Shown here one piece after another: positions 16,959 to 26,422 of a DNA stretch of 64,000 nucleotides (position 1 is its first letter; each line of letters opens with the position of its first letter). Source of the DNA: Streptomyces griseosporeus (GTDB lineage: Bacteria; Actinomycetota; Actinomycetes; Streptomycetales; Streptomycetaceae); contig NZ_BNBR01000001.1 in the NCBI RefSeq assembly GCF_014656055.1, positions 620,001 through 684,000 of the forward strand, in the 5' to 3' direction. Under the pieces are notes generated by a model. That model had not been told where the DNA came from. It was given only the letters and a program-made list of their open reading frames with translations, and did no database searches. Made by a program: the position numbers and the translations under genes.

Positions 16959-18632
16959 ATGACACAACTCTCGGCACGCGGCACGGAAGAACCGGGGCAC
17001 ACCGGCGGCCGGCGCTCGGCGGCAGCGGCGCTGCTGGAATGGACGTCCACCACCGATCACAAGGTGATCGGCCGGCTGTACATGGTGACGTCCTTCTGCT
17101 TCTTCCTCCTGGCCGGTCTGCTGGCCCTCGCCATGCGGGCCGAACTCGCCCGGCCGGGGCTGCAGTTGCTGAACAGGGACGGCTACAACCAGTTCGTCAC
17201 CGTGCACGGCACCATCATGATGCTGCTGTTCGCGACGCCGATGTTCGCCGGGTTCGCCAACGCCGTGATGCCGCTGCAGATCGGCGCTCCCGACGTGGCG
17301 TTCCCCCGGCTCAACGCCTTGTCGTACTGGATGTACCTGTTCGGCGGGCTGATCGTGGTGTCGGGTTTCCTGGTGCCGGGCGGGGCGGCGTCGTTCGGCT
17401 GGTTCGCCTACGCGCCGCTGAACAGCGCGTACCACACGCCGGGCGCGGGCGCCGACCTGTGGGCGATGGGGCTGGTGGTGAGCGGGGTGTCGACGACGCT
17501 GACCGCGGTCAACTTCATCGCGACCATCATGTGTCTGCGGGCCCCCGGCATGACCATGTTCCGGATGCCGCTGTTCACCTGGAACGTGCTGTTCACCTCG
17601 ATCCTGGTGCTGCCCGCGTTCCCGGTGCTGACGGCGGCGCTGCTGGCGCTGGAGGCGGACCGGAAGTTCGGCGCGCACGTGTTCGACGCGGCGAACGGCG
17701 GGGCGCTGCTGTGGCAGCACCTGTTCTGGTTCTTCGGGCATCCGGAGGTGTACATCGTGGCGCTGCCGTTCTTCGGGATCGTCTCGGAGATCATCCCGGT
17801 GTTCTCCCGCAAGCCGCTGTGGGGGTATCTGCCGCTGATCGGCGCGACGATCACGATCACCATGCTGTCGGCGGTGGTGTGGGCGCACCACATGTTCGCC
17901 ACGGGTGCGGTGCTGCTGCCGTTCTTCTCGCTGATGTCGTTCCTGATCGCCGTGCCGACGGGCATCAAGTTCTTCGCGTGGGTCGGCACGATGACCCGGG
18001 GGTCGCTGTCGTTCGAGACGCCGATGCTGTGGTCGCTGGGGTTCATGGTGTCGTTCCTGCTGGGCGGGTTGAGCGGGGTGCTGATCGCGTCGCCGCCGCT
18101 GGACTTCCACCTCACCGACTCGTACTTCATCGTCGCCCATCTGCACTACGTGCTGTTCGGGACGGTGGTGTTCGCGATGTTCGCCGGGTTCTACTTCTGG
18201 TGGCCGAAGTTCACCGGCAAGCACCTCGACGAATGGCTCGGCAAACTGCACTTCTGGCTGCTGTTCCCGGGGTTCCAGCTGACGTTCCTGGTGCAGCACT
18301 GGCTGGGCGAGGCGGGCATGCCGCGCCGGTACGCGGACTATCTGCCCGCCGACGGGTTCACGCTGCTCAACACCCTCTCGACGGCGGGCGCGTTTCTGCT
18401 GGGGGTGTCCACGCTGCCGTTCCTGTACAACGTGTGGCGAACGTCGCGGCGGCCGCGCACGGTGGACGTGGACGATCCGTGGGGGTGGGGCCGTTCGCTG
18501 GAGTGGGCGACGTCGTGCCCGCCGCCGCGGCACAACTTCCTGGCGCTGCCGCGGGTGCGCTCGGAGTCGCCGGCGTTCGATCTGCACCATCCGTGGCCGG
18601 CGCGCCGGGCGCGGGAGGCGGGGCAGCGGTGA
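16959..18632 (+). CDS. ctaD: Cytochrome c oxidase subunit I (aa3 type)
   Basis: The 557-residue, 12-helix protein carries all metal ligands: VTVHGTIMM (low-spin haem histidine), WFFGHPEVY (CuB histidine and cross-linked tyrosine), AHHMFA (two CuB histidines) and HLHYVLFG (haem a3 and a). It reduces oxygen at the cytoplasmic membrane. A GAGGAGG site precedes the ATG. The stop overlaps the GTG of the next gene (GTGA). The gene is not beside ctaC, ctaE or the qcrCAB operon, so it is probably an accessory copy. The C-terminal extension after the last helix is typical of actinobacteria. Confidence 0.92.
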   Translation: MTQLSARGTEEPGHTGGRRSAAAALLEWTSTTDHKVIGRLYMVTSFCFFLLAGLLALAMRAELARPGLQLLNRDGYNQFVTVHGTIMMLLFATPMFAGFANAVMPLQIGAPDVAFPRLNALSYWMYLFGGLIVVSGFLVPGGAASFGWFAYAPLNSAYHTPGAGADLWAMGLVVSGVSTTLTAVNFIATIMCLRAPGMTMFRMPLFTWNVLFTSILVLPAFPVLTAALLALEADRKFGAHVFDAANGGALLWQHLFWFFGHPEVYIVALPFFGIVSEIIPVFSRKPLWGYLPLIGATITITMLSAVVWAHHMFATGAVLLPFFSLMSFLIAVPTGIKFFAWVGTMTRGSLSFETPMLWSLGFMVSFLLGGLSGVLIASPPLDFHLTDSYFIVAHLHYVLFGTVVFAMFAGFYFWWPKFTGKHLDEWLGKLHFWLLFPGFQLTFLVQHWLGEAGMPRRYADYLPADGFTLLNTLSTAGAFLLGVSTLPFLYNVWRTSRRPRTVDVDDPWGWGRSLEWATSCPPPRHNFLALPRVRSESPAFDLHHPWPARRAREAGQR

Positions 18633-19030
18633 AGGCGGAGTCGCTGCTGTTCGGGGGTGTGGCGCTGTTCTTCGCGGGGATCGCCGCGCTCTACGGCGGC
18701 TGGTCGGCCGAGCCCGCGGGGACGGCGGTGCTGGTGGTGGCGTTCCTGATGGCGGCGGTGGTGTCGTTCTTCAGCGCGGTGCAGTACCGGCGCCGGGGCG
18801 TGCGCCCGCAGGACCGGGGGGACGCCGAGGTCGCCGAGGCGGCGGGGCCGGTGGAGTTCTTCCCGCCGGAGAGCCGCTGGCCGGTGGTGACGGCGGCCGG
18901 GTTCGCGCTCGCCGCGACCGGCGTCGTCTTCGGGCTGTGGCTGTTCCTCATCGGTGCCGCGGTGCTGGCCCGGGGTGTTCTGGGGCTGGTGTTCCAGTAC
19001 GCCGACCGGGACTCGGGCCGGCCGGAGTGA
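18629..19030 (+). CDS. ctaF: Cytochrome c oxidase subunit IV (actinobacterial type)
   Basis: The GTG at 18629 overlaps the ctaD stop as GTGA, implying translational coupling. The 133-residue product has four hydrophobic segments (about residues 5-22, 28-50, 86-104 and 107-126) and the family sequence [14 protein letters not shown]. This matches the small fourth subunit of actinobacterial aa3 oxidase, which stabilises subunit I. Its last 83 bases overlap, on the opposite strand, the 3' end of the qcrB paralogue. The tail DRDSGRPE is variable in the family. Confidence 0.85.
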   Translation: MKAESLLFGGVALFFAGIAALYGGWSAEPAGTAVLVVAFLMAAVVSFFSAVQYRRRGVRPQDRGDAEVAEAAGPVEFFPPESRWPVVTAAGFALAATGVVFGLWLFLIGAAVLARGVLGLVFQYADRDSGRPE

Positions 19031-20495
19031 GCGGCGGGCGGGGCGCGCCGGGGCGGACGTCGGTGACCGGGCGCCGGCTCTCCTCGTAGCCGCCCTCGAC
19101 GGTCTGGCGTACCTCGCCGGTCTCCACGCCGTCGCGCAGCCGCTCCTGCTCGGTGTCGAGAAGGGCGTGGCACAGTCCCCGGGTCAGCAGGAACGCCAGG
19201 ACCGGCGCCACCACCAGGGCGATGCGCAGGGTCCAGGTCATGGCGTCGACGGAGATGCGGAAGGTGGCGGCGACGACGTCGTTGGCGCCGGCCAGCAGCA
19301 GGACGCCGTAGAAGGTGATCCCGGCGACGCCGAGGGCCGTGCGGACGGGTCGTTCGCGGGGCCGGTCGCACAGGTGGTGCTCGCGCCCGCCCTCGCCCGT
19401 CAGGCGCTGCTCGGCGAAGGGGTAGCCGTACAGGACGAGGAAGAGCAGGCCGGGCAGGACGACCGCGGGCAGCAGGACGTTCCACATGAGCGTGTGCCCG
19501 GCGAGGTTCGTCTCCCAGGGCGGTACGAGGCGCAGTGCGCCCTCCAGGAAGCCGACGTAGAAGTCGGGCTGGGAGCCGGTGGAGGCCTGGTCGGGGCGGT
19601 AGGGGCCGTACACCCAGACCGGGTTGACCTGGGCGAGGCCGCCGAGCGCGGCCAGCACGCCGAAGACGGTGCAGAAGAGGCCGGCCGAAGTGGCCGCGAA
19701 CTGGGGGAACATGGGCTTGCCGACGGCGTTGCGGACGGTGCGGCCGGGGCCGCGCCACTGGGTGTGCTTGAGGTGGAAGACCAGGATCAGGTGCGCGGTC
19801 ACCAGGGCGAGGATCGCGCCGGGCAGCAGCAGGATGTGCACGCCGTACAGGCGGGAGATGAAGTCCAGGCCGGGGAACTGGCCGCCGAAGACGAAGAAGG
19901 CGACGTAGGTGCCGACGACCGGCAGGGACAGCATGATGCCCTGGGCGATGCGCAGGCCGGTGCCGGAGAGCAGGTCGTCGGGGAGGGAGTAGCCGGCGAA
20001 GCCCTCGGCGAGGGCGAGCGCGAAGAGGGTCACGCCGATGACCCAGTTGAGTTCGCGGGGGCGGCGGAAGGCGCCGGTGAAGAAGACGCGCAGCAGGTGG
20101 GTGCCGATGGCGGCGGCGAAGACCAGCGCCGCCCAGTGGTGCGCCTGCCGCAGCAGCAGTCCGCCGCGCACGTCGAAGCTGAGGCGCAGGGTGGACTCGT
20201 AGGCCGCGGACATGCGGATGCCGCGCAGCGGGACGTAGCGGCCGGCGTAGACGACCTCGCGCATCTCCGGGTCGAAGAAGAACGTCAGCCACACCCCGGT
20301 GAGCAGCAGCACGACCAGGCTGTACAGGGCGATCTCGCCGAGCAGGAAGGACCAGTGGTCGGGGAACGCCTTGCGCAGCAGCGCGCCGCCCTCGGTGACC
20401 GGGAGCCGTGCGTCGGTGGCGTCGGCGAGCCGCTCGCCTCTCCGCGGCCGCGCCGCCGCGCCGGACGCCGCCTCCGGAGGTCGCTCTCGTGCCAC
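18948..20495 (-). CDS. qcrB: Cytochrome b subunit of the cytochrome bc complex (qcrB paralogue)
   Basis: The GTG at 20495 has a strong GGAGGTGG site, giving 515 residues. The cytochrome b core has its haem histidines in RQAHHWAALVF, GTHLLRVF and the paired TAHLILVFHLKHTQW region, and a quinol-site PDFY motif. The C-terminal 70 residues are hydrophilic and proline-rich, as in actinobacterial QcrB. No Rieske (qcrA) or cytochrome c (qcrC) gene adjoins it. Its 3' end overlaps ctaF antisense by 83 bp. Together with ctaD-ctaF it suggests an accessory bc-aa3 supercomplex variant. Confidence 0.9.
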   Translation of the reverse strand: MARERPPEAASGAAARPRRGERLADATDARLPVTEGGALLRKAFPDHWSFLLGEIALYSLVVLLLTGVWLTFFFDPEMREVVYAGRYVPLRGIRMSAAYESTLRLSFDVRGGLLLRQAHHWAALVFAAAIGTHLLRVFFTGAFRRPRELNWVIGVTLFALALAEGFAGYSLPDDLLSGTGLRIAQGIMLSLPVVGTYVAFFVFGGQFPGLDFISRLYGVHILLLPGAILALVTAHLILVFHLKHTQWRGPGRTVRNAVGKPMFPQFAATSAGLFCTVFGVLAALGGLAQVNPVWVYGPYRPDQASTGSQPDFYVGFLEGALRLVPPWETNLAGHTLMWNVLLPAVVLPGLLFLVLYGYPFAEQRLTGEGGREHHLCDRPRERPVRTALGVAGITFYGVLLLAGANDVVAATFRISVDAMTWTLRIALVVAPVLAFLLTRGLCHALLDTEQERLRDGVETGEVRQTVEGGYEESRRPVTDVRPGAPRPPLTPAGPSPGRRTGTPAPEHPGPAPRHR

Positions 20496-20546
20496 GCCCG
20501 TCCACCTCCCTGTGCCGGCCCGCCGGTGCACCGCTGTGCAGTGCCC

Positions 20547-20588
20547 TTCCCCCGCGCGGGGCCCGGCGACCGGGCCGGCGCGGGGGAA
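20547..20588 (-). terminator. Long nested hairpin between the CBS gene and qcrB
   Basis: TTCCCCCGCGC (20547-20557) pairs with GCGCGGGGGAA (20578-20588), and inside it GGCCCGG (20560) pairs with CCGGGCC (20570). It separates the CBS gene from qcrB on the minus strand, so qcrB probably has its own promoter in the last 50 bp. Confidence 0.6.
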
Positions 20589-20611
20589 ACACCCGCGGGT
20601 GCCCGCACAGT

Positions 20612-20627
20612 GCACCCGTTCGGGTGC
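20612..20627 (-). terminator. Hairpin directly after the CBS gene
   Basis: GCACCCG and CGGGTGC form a seven-base-pair stem around TT, 14 bp past the CBS stop codon at 20641. It is short but perfectly placed as a terminator. Confidence 0.5.
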
Positions 20628-20640
20628 GGCGGGCGCTTCG

Positions 20641-21060
20641 TCAGGTGTTGGGCCGGGCGACGCTGATGTCGCCGAGGGCGGAGCCGGGGTCGCGTTCCAT
20701 GGCGGCGTCGCCGAGGGAGACGATGCCGACGGGGTGGCCGTGGTCGACGACGGGGATACGGCGGACGGAGTGCTCGCGCATCAGCCGGATCGCCACGTCC
20801 AGCTCGTCGTCCGGGCCGACGGTGACCAGGTCGTCGCTGCACGCGCCGGCGACGGTGGTCTGCTCGGGGTCGCCTCCCTCGGCGAGCGCGCGCACCACCA
20901 GGTCACGGTCGGTGACCAGGCCGCGCAGGTCGTCGCCGTCGGTCACCAGGACCGCGCCGAGGTCCTCGTCGCGCATGATCCGCGCCACCTGGGTCACCGA
21001 GGCCTGCGGCTCCACGGTGACGGGGTCGGCGGTCATGATGTCGCGTACGTGCTGCGTCAT
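20641..21060 (-). CDS. Two-CBS-domain protein
   Basis: The 139-residue protein consists of two CBS motifs, at about residues 8-60 (VRDIMTADPVTVEPQASVTQVARIM, GLVTDRDLVVRAL) and 72-125 (DDLVTVGPDDELDVAIRLM, VVDHGHPVGIVSLGD). CBS pairs bind adenine nucleotides and act as regulatory modules. Stand-alone forms are common in Streptomyces and often induced by stress, but their targets are mostly unknown. GAGAGGAG lies eight bases before the ATG. It sits between a SpoIIE phosphatase and qcrB on the same strand, separated from both. Confidence 0.85.
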   Translation of the reverse strand: MTQHVRDIMTADPVTVEPQASVTQVARIMRDEDLGAVLVTDGDDLRGLVTDRDLVVRALAEGGDPEQTTVAGACSDDLVTVGPDDELDVAIRLMREHSVRRIPVVDHGHPVGIVSLGDAAMERDPGSALGDISVARPNT

Positions 21061-21126
21061 GGCGCATCTCCTCTCGTCGGTCTGTGCGGACCCGGGTACC
21101 CGCCCCGCGGCGGACGGTCACCCCGG

Positions 21127-23562
21127 TCAGCGGCCGAGCGCGAGTTCGCTCCACACCTGCTTGCCGCCGCTGACGGGCACCGTGCCCCAGCTGTCCGACA
21201 GGGCCTCGACGAGGAGGATGCCGCGGCCCCCGGTGGCCTCCCAGCCGATGCTGGTGGGCTTGACGGGGCTGCGCGGGGAGGCGTCGGCGACCGCGACGCG
21301 CAGCCGGTGGTTGACGAGGGTGAGGTCGAGGCGGACGCGGCCGTCGGTGTGCACGAGCGCGTTGGTGACCAGCTCGGACACCACCAGCAGCACGGCGTCC
21401 CGGTCCCGCTCGGGCACGTTCCAGGAGCGCAGGGTGCGCCGGGTGAAGCGACGGGCCTGCCCGACCGCCTGCGGCACCCGCCACACCGTCCAGCTCTCGC
21501 GCAGCGGGCGCGAGGCCATGCCGTCGTAGCGCATCAGCAGCAGGGCGATGTCGTCGCTGCGGCGGGCGCCGCCGAGGAGGGCGTCGGCGACCGGCCCGAG
21601 GTCGGCGGGGTCGGCGGCGCCGAGTTCCCCGGCGAAGCGGGCGAGGCCCTGGTCGATGTCGGCGTCGGCGGACTCCACCAGCCCGTCGGTGGTGAGGGCG
21701 ACCACGGTGCCGGGGCGCAGGGCGAGCGGGCCGAGCGGGAACTCGGCCTGCCGCAGCACGCCCAGCGGCGGCCCGCCGTCGGTCTCGACGATCTCCGTAC
21801 GGCCGTCCGGGTGACGCAGCACCGGCGGCAGGTGGCCGGCGCGCACGGACCAGGCGGAGCCGGACTCCATGTCCACCTCGACGTAGCAGCAGGTGGCGAA
21901 GAGGTCGGTCTCCAGGTCGGCGAGGAGCCGGTTGGCGTGCGCGACGACCACGTCGGGCGGGTGGCCCTCGGCGGCGTAGGCGCGCAGCGCGGTGCGCATC
22001 TGGCCCATGAGGGTGGCGGCGGCGGTGCTGTGGCCCTGGACATCGCCGATGACGAGGGCGACGCGGTTGTCGGGCAGCGGGATCACGTCGTACCAGTCGC
22101 CGCCGACCTCCAGTCCGGCCGTGGCGGGCAGGTAGCGGGCGACGGCGACCGCGCCGGGCAGCTGCGGCAGGCGGCGCGGGAGGAGCTGGCGCTGGAGCAT
22201 GCCGACCAGCTCGTGCTCGGCGTCGAAGGCGTGGGCGCGCATCAGGGCCTGTCCGGCGAGGCCGGCGGAGGCGGTGAGCAGGGCGCGCTCGTCGGGGCCG
22301 AAGTCGTGCGGGGTGTCCCAGCCGATCAGGCAGGCGCCCGCCATCCGGCCGGCCGCGGGCAGCGGCAGCACGGCGAGGCCGCCGGGGCCGACGTCGGCGA
22401 GGGCGGGCTCCAGGGCGGTCCCGGCGGGCCAGATGCGGGCGCGGCCCTCGCGCAGCGCCGCGGCGAGGGTGGGCATGGTGCGCACGGGCGCGTCGGGCCA
22501 CTCGGTGCGCCACTCCCGCCGCCACAGCTCGGGCCAGGCCTCGGGGTCCGGCGGGTCCAGGACGGTGACGACGAGGCGGTCGCCCTCCAGCTCGGCGAGG
22601 GCGATGCGGTCGGCGCGCAGCGGGCGGCGCAGTGCGGAGACGACGGCCTGGCTGACGTCGCGGACGGTGCCGGCGGTGGACAGGGCGGCGGCCAGCCGCT
22701 GCACGCGGGCGACGTCGGTGACGTCGGAGCGCAGGGTGGAGGCGTCGGCGACGGTGCCGACGAGGCGGGCGGGGCGGCCCTCGCCGCCGGGCACCAGCCG
22801 GCCGTGCAGCCGCAGCCAGCGGGGCGGGCCGGCCGGCTGGAGCACCCGGAACTCCAGCTCGCGGTCGCCCAGGGACATGTGGTCGGCCTCGACGACCGAC
22901 ATCAGCGACGGCAGGTCCTCGGGGACGGTGAGGCCGAGCAGCGTCTCCACCTTGCCGTCGAACCGCTCCCGGCTCAGGCCGAACAGCTGGAGGATGTCGT
23001 CGCCGACCTCGATGCGTCCGCTGTCCATGGCGAGGCTGAAGGCGTTGGTGCGCAGCTCCCCGCGCGCGGCGGGCTCGTCGGGGGCCGGGGCGGCGACGGC
23101 GTCGGCGAGGCGTTCCAGACTGGCGCGCGCCTCCGCGTCGAAGCCGCCGGGGCGCTCGCTCACCGCGACCAGGCAGCCGCCCCGCACGGGCAGCGCGGCC
23201 AGCGAGAACTCCTTCGCCGGGGTCCGTCGGGAGGGGGCGCGGGCGGCCAGCTCGCGCGGGCCTAGCCACACCGCGCGGGCCTCGCGGTGGGCGCGGGCGG
23301 CCGGGGAGTCGCCGTTCAGCGCGTAGGTCCCGCGCAGGCCGTACAGGGTGCGGGGCAGTCCGGCCGCGTCGACCAGGCACAGCAGTTCGGCGTCGTCGCC
23401 GGGGGCGTACAGGGCGGCCACCCCGGCGCCGGCGAAGACGAGCGCGCACTCCAGGACACCATGCACCCGTTCGGGTGAGTCGGGATCGGCCATGAGCGTC
23501 TGGAGAGCGGCTTCGACGCGCGGCGTTCCGGTTCTGCGCCCCGCTGCTCCCTCACTGACCAC
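21127..23562 (-). CDS. SpoIIE-type PP2C phosphatase with GAF/PAS sensors and HATPase domain
   Basis: The 811-residue cytoplasmic protein has sensory domains (GAF-like 20-150, PAS 165-275, GAF 285-445) and a PP2C/SpoIIE phosphatase at about 455-660 with metal aspartates in GGDWYDVIPL, VIGDVQGHS and SDDIALLLM. It ends in an HATPase_c kinase-like domain at about 680-808 with an N-box (VSELVTNALVH). Such proteins control anti-sigma antagonists by partner switching. The start at GTG 23562 is uncertain: the upstream GGAGG is too close, and a TAATAC box suggests a leaderless transcript. An ATG at 23493 is an alternative. A paralogue is at 56547. Confidence 0.88.
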   Translation of the reverse strand: MVSEGAAGRRTGTPRVEAALQTLMADPDSPERVHGVLECALVFAGAGVAALYAPGDDAELLCLVDAAGLPRTLYGLRGTYALNGDSPAARAHREARAVWLGPRELAARAPSRRTPAKEFSLAALPVRGGCLVAVSERPGGFDAEARASLERLADAVAAPAPDEPAARGELRTNAFSLAMDSGRIEVGDDILQLFGLSRERFDGKVETLLGLTVPEDLPSLMSVVEADHMSLGDRELEFRVLQPAGPPRWLRLHGRLVPGGEGRPARLVGTVADASTLRSDVTDVARVQRLAAALSTAGTVRDVSQAVVSALRRPLRADRIALAELEGDRLVVTVLDPPDPEAWPELWRREWRTEWPDAPVRTMPTLAAALREGRARIWPAGTALEPALADVGPGGLAVLPLPAAGRMAGACLIGWDTPHDFGPDERALLTASAGLAGQALMRAHAFDAEHELVGMLQRQLLPRRLPQLPGAVAVARYLPATAGLEVGGDWYDVIPLPDNRVALVIGDVQGHSTAAATLMGQMRTALRAYAAEGHPPDVVVAHANRLLADLETDLFATCCYVEVDMESGSAWSVRAGHLPPVLRHPDGRTEIVETDGGPPLGVLRQAEFPLGPLALRPGTVVALTTDGLVESADADIDQGLARFAGELGAADPADLGPVADALLGGARRSDDIALLLMRYDGMASRPLRESWTVWRVPQAVGQARRFTRRTLRSWNVPERDRDAVLLVVSELVTNALVHTDGRVRLDLTLVNHRLRVAVADASPRSPVKPTSIGWEATGGRGILLVEALSDSWGTVPVSGGKQVWSELALGR

Positions 23563-23757
23563 CTCCGTATTACAGCGCTAATGGGACGCCCGCGCAGCCC
23601 CTGCGGCCGTTCGGCGCAGGTCCGGCGGGGTGGGTGATCGAAAGGAACCGAACAAGAGTTGACGCGTGCGTTCCGCACGGCGATGTGGTGACAGCCGTGA
23701 CTGTCGGCGCCCCGCCCTCCGCTGGAAAGGTCGTGCCCGGACCACGGAGGGGAATCC
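23563..23757. promoter_or_regulatory. Divergent promoter region before the lanthipeptide synthetase gene
   Basis: This 195-bp divergent spacer holds a -35-like TTGACG (23659-23664) without a convincing -10 at standard spacing. It also has a small inverted repeat GACAG...CTGTC (23690-23705). Before the synthetase ATG at 23758 is a GGAGGGG ribosome-binding site. In SapB-type clusters the RamR-like activator binds in this region; I cannot identify its repeats here. Confidence 0.4.
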
Positions 23758-26340
23758 ATGGACAAGCGGTACGAGGTGTACGCGCTCGCCGACCGGCACT
23801 TCTACGACACGCCGGACCGCACGGCCGGGGCCGCCGAGGCGGCGGCGCCGCTGCTGGAGGCGGCGCGCCGGGCGGTGCCCGAGGGCTGGGAGGCGGCGCG
23901 CACCGGGGACTGGCTGACGCTGACCCCGCTCGGCGCGGACGGGCGCCCGCAGCCCGGCCCGGCGCAGGGCTGGAAGGTGCACTCCTCGGCCACCCCGGCG
24001 AACGCCGAGCGGATCGCGGCGATCGTGTGGGACTACTGCGTGCCGCGCCGCATCCCGTTCAAGTTCGTGCCGGCCGCGCACCTGGTGCACCTGCGCAACG
24101 CCAAGTACGCGACGCGGGACACCAGCGGCAAGTTCGTCACCCTCTACCCGGACGGCGAGGAGCAGCTGCACACCGTGCTGCGCGAGCTGGGCGAGCTGCT
24201 GGCGGGCTTCGAGGGGCCGTACATCCTCACCGACCTGCGCTGGGGCGACGGCCCGCTGCACGTGCGCTACGGGGCGTTCGCCCGCGCCTACGTCGTCGAC
24301 GAGCGCGGCGCGCTGGTGCCGGCGGTCCGCGACGGCGAGGGCCGGCTGGTCCCGGACCGGCGGACGCCGTCCTTCCAGGTGCCGGAGTGGGTGACGCTGC
24401 CGGAGTTCCTCCAGCCGCATCTGGCGGCCCGCAACACCACGACCGTGGGCGAGCTGCCGTACCGCATCGACAAAGCGCTGCACTTCTCCAACGGCGGCGG
24501 GGTCTACGCGGGCACCGACACGCGCACCGGGCGGAAGGTGGTCCTCAAGGAGGGCCGCCCGCACGCCGGGCTCGCAGCGGACGGGGCCGACGCGGTGACC
24601 CGCCTGGAGCGCGAGCGGCAGGCGCTGGAGCGGCTGTCGGGCACGGGTGTGGTGCCGGAGGTGCGGGACTGGTTCACCCTCGGCGACCACCGCTTCCTGG
24701 TGACCGACTTCGTCGAGGGGAAGCCGCTGAACGCGTTCTTCGCCGAGCGGCACCCCCTGCTCACACCCGATCCGGACCCGGCCGAGGTCGCCGCGTACAC
24801 GCGGTGGGCGGTGCGCATCCACCGGGCGGTCGAACAGGCCGTGGAGCAGGTGCACGCACGCGGCATCGTCTTCAACGACCTGCACGTGTTCAACATCATG
24901 GTCGCCCCCGACGAGGAGTCGGTGTTGCTGCTGGACTTCGAGGCCGCCGCGCCCGCCGAGGAGCGGGGCCGGCAGGTCGTCGCCCACCCCGGCTTCTTCG
25001 CGCCGCCGGACCGGCGGGGCACCGACGTGGACCGCTACGCGCTGGCCTGTCTGCGGCTCGCGCTGTTCCTGCCGGTGACCACGCTGTTCGTGGTGGACCG
25101 CGGGAAGGCGGCGCACCTCGCGGAGGTGATCGCCGGGCAGTTCCCGGACCTGCCGGAGGGCTTCCTCGCCGAGGCGGTCGCCGAGATCACCCGCTCGGCC
25201 GGGGACGAGCCGTCCGGCATACGGCCGGGGGCCGCGCCGCTCGTCGACCCCGCGGACTGGCCGTACAGCCGTGACTCGATGGTCAAGGCGATCCTCGCCT
25301 CGGCCACCCCGGAGCGCGACGACCGGCTCTTCCCCGGCGACATCGCCCAGTTCTCCGACGGCGGCGGCCTCGGGCTCGCGCACGGCGCGGCCGGGGTGCT
25401 GTACGCGCTCGCCGCGGCGGACGGCATCCGCTACGAGGAGGGCGAGCGCTGGCTGCTGGCGCACACCGACCCGGCCCCGCCGGGCACCCCGCTCGGCCTG
25501 TACGACGGTCTCGCGGGCGTCGCCCACGTCCTGGACCTGCTCGGCCACCGGCAGCGGGCCCTCGACCTGGTCGAGGGCATCCTGACGGAGCGGTGGCAGA
25601 ACCTGCCCTCGGACCTGCACGGCGGGCTCGCCGGGCTCGGCCTCGTCCTCGCCCACCTCGCGGACACGACCGGCGAGAGCGCGCTCGGGCGGCGGGCCGA
25701 CGAGGCCGCGCGGATCCTGCTGGGGCGCCTCGCGGAGCCGGCCGCGCCCAAGCGCCGGGCCGGGCTGCTGCGCGGCGCGAGCGGGCCGGCGCTGTTCCTG
25801 CTGCGGCAGTACGAACGCAACGGCGACCGGACGCTGCTGGACGGCGCGGCCGTCGCCCTGCGCCGGGACCTGGAGCGCTGCGTGGTCCGGCCGGGCGGCT
25901 CGCTGGAGGTCGACGAGGGCTGGCGGACCCTGCCGTACCTGGGCGACGGCAGCGCCGGCGTCGGAATGGTGCTGGACGACTTCCTCGCCCTGTCCGGCGA
26001 CCGGGACGGAGGCTGGGCCGAGGCCCGCGCCGGCATCCTGACCGCCGCCTCCGCCCGCTTCTACGCGCAGCCCGGGCTCTTCCAGGGCCGCGCCGGGCTG
26101 ATCCTGCACCTGCACCGCACCGGGGACCCGGACGGCCGGCTGTCCGGGCAGATCGCCGGTCTCGGCTGGTACGCCATGGCCTACCAGGGCCAACTCGCCT
26201 TCCCCGGGCACCAGATGATGCGTCTTTCCATGGACCTCGCCACCGGAACGGCCGGCTGCCTGCTGGCGCTCACCGCGGCCCTCGACGGCCCGGACGCCGC
26301 GCACCTGCCGTTCCTGCCGCCCCCGAGGCGGCCCTCATGA
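23758..26340 (+). CDS. Class III lanthipeptide synthetase LanKC (RamC/AmfT-like)
   Basis: The 860-residue trifunctional enzyme would phosphorylate Ser/Thr of the precursor, eliminate phosphate and cyclise cysteine onto the dehydro residues. An N-terminal lyase-like region (about 1-200) is followed by a Ser/Thr-kinase-like domain with the ATP-lysine segment VVLKEGR near 262 and the catalytic loop IVFNDLHVFNIMV near 380. The C-terminal LanC-like cyclase (about 500-860) has repeated GLAG/GxxG elements. The Cys-Cys-His zinc site of class II and IV cyclases is absent, which defines class III. The precursor gene is 82 bp downstream. Length matches SapB/AmfS synthetases. Confidence 0.92.
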   Translation: MDKRYEVYALADRHFYDTPDRTAGAAEAAAPLLEAARRAVPEGWEAARTGDWLTLTPLGADGRPQPGPAQGWKVHSSATPANAERIAAIVWDYCVPRRIPFKFVPAAHLVHLRNAKYATRDTSGKFVTLYPDGEEQLHTVLRELGELLAGFEGPYILTDLRWGDGPLHVRYGAFARAYVVDERGALVPAVRDGEGRLVPDRRTPSFQVPEWVTLPEFLQPHLAARNTTTVGELPYRIDKALHFSNGGGVYAGTDTRTGRKVVLKEGRPHAGLAADGADAVTRLERERQALERLSGTGVVPEVRDWFTLGDHRFLVTDFVEGKPLNAFFAERHPLLTPDPDPAEVAAYTRWAVRIHRAVEQAVEQVHARGIVFNDLHVFNIMVAPDEESVLLLDFEAAAPAEERGRQVVAHPGFFAPPDRRGTDVDRYALACLRLALFLPVTTLFVVDRGKAAHLAEVIAGQFPDLPEGFLAEAVAEITRSAGDEPSGIRPGAAPLVDPADWPYSRDSMVKAILASATPERDDRLFPGDIAQFSDGGGLGLAHGAAGVLYALAAADGIRYEEGERWLLAHTDPAPPGTPLGLYDGLAGVAHVLDLLGHRQRALDLVEGILTERWQNLPSDLHGGLAGLGLVLAHLADTTGESALGRRADEAARILLGRLAEPAAPKRRAGLLRGASGPALFLLRQYERNGDRTLLDGAAVALRRDLERCVVRPGGSLEVDEGWRTLPYLGDGSAGVGMVLDDFLALSGDRDGGWAEARAGILTAASARFYAQPGLFQGRAGLILHLHRTGDPDGRLSGQIAGLGWYAMAYQGQLAFPGHQMMRLSMDLATGTAGCLLALTAALDGPDAAHLPFLPPPRRPS

Positions 26341-26347
26341 CGCGGCA

Positions 26348-26391
26348 CCGCGGATCCGCGGCGTCGTGACACAACCCGTCCCCACGGGGAC
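26348..26391 (+). promoter_or_regulatory. Two hairpins between synthetase and precursor genes
   Basis: CCGCGGATCCGCGG (26348-26361) is a perfect 14-bp palindrome, and GTCCCC...GGGGAC (26378-26391) a second hairpin, both within the 82 bp before the precursor. Two copies of CCCGTCCCCAC flank the second. They could stabilise or attenuate the transcript. The role is inferred. Confidence 0.4.
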
Positions 26392-26422
26392 ACCCCGTCC
26401 CCACCAGAGGAAGGAACACGAA

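Noticed and set aside
20299-23265. A 988-codon plus-strand frame across qcrB, CBS and SpoIIE genes
   Set aside because: It runs antisense through three well-supported minus-strand genes and shows no domain, only Gly/Ala/Val/Asp-rich sequence.
23578-26304. A 908-codon minus-strand frame opposite the LanKC gene
   Set aside because: The LanKC frame has all expected motifs; the opposite frame has only repetitive Arg/Gln/Pro-rich sequence and no start context.
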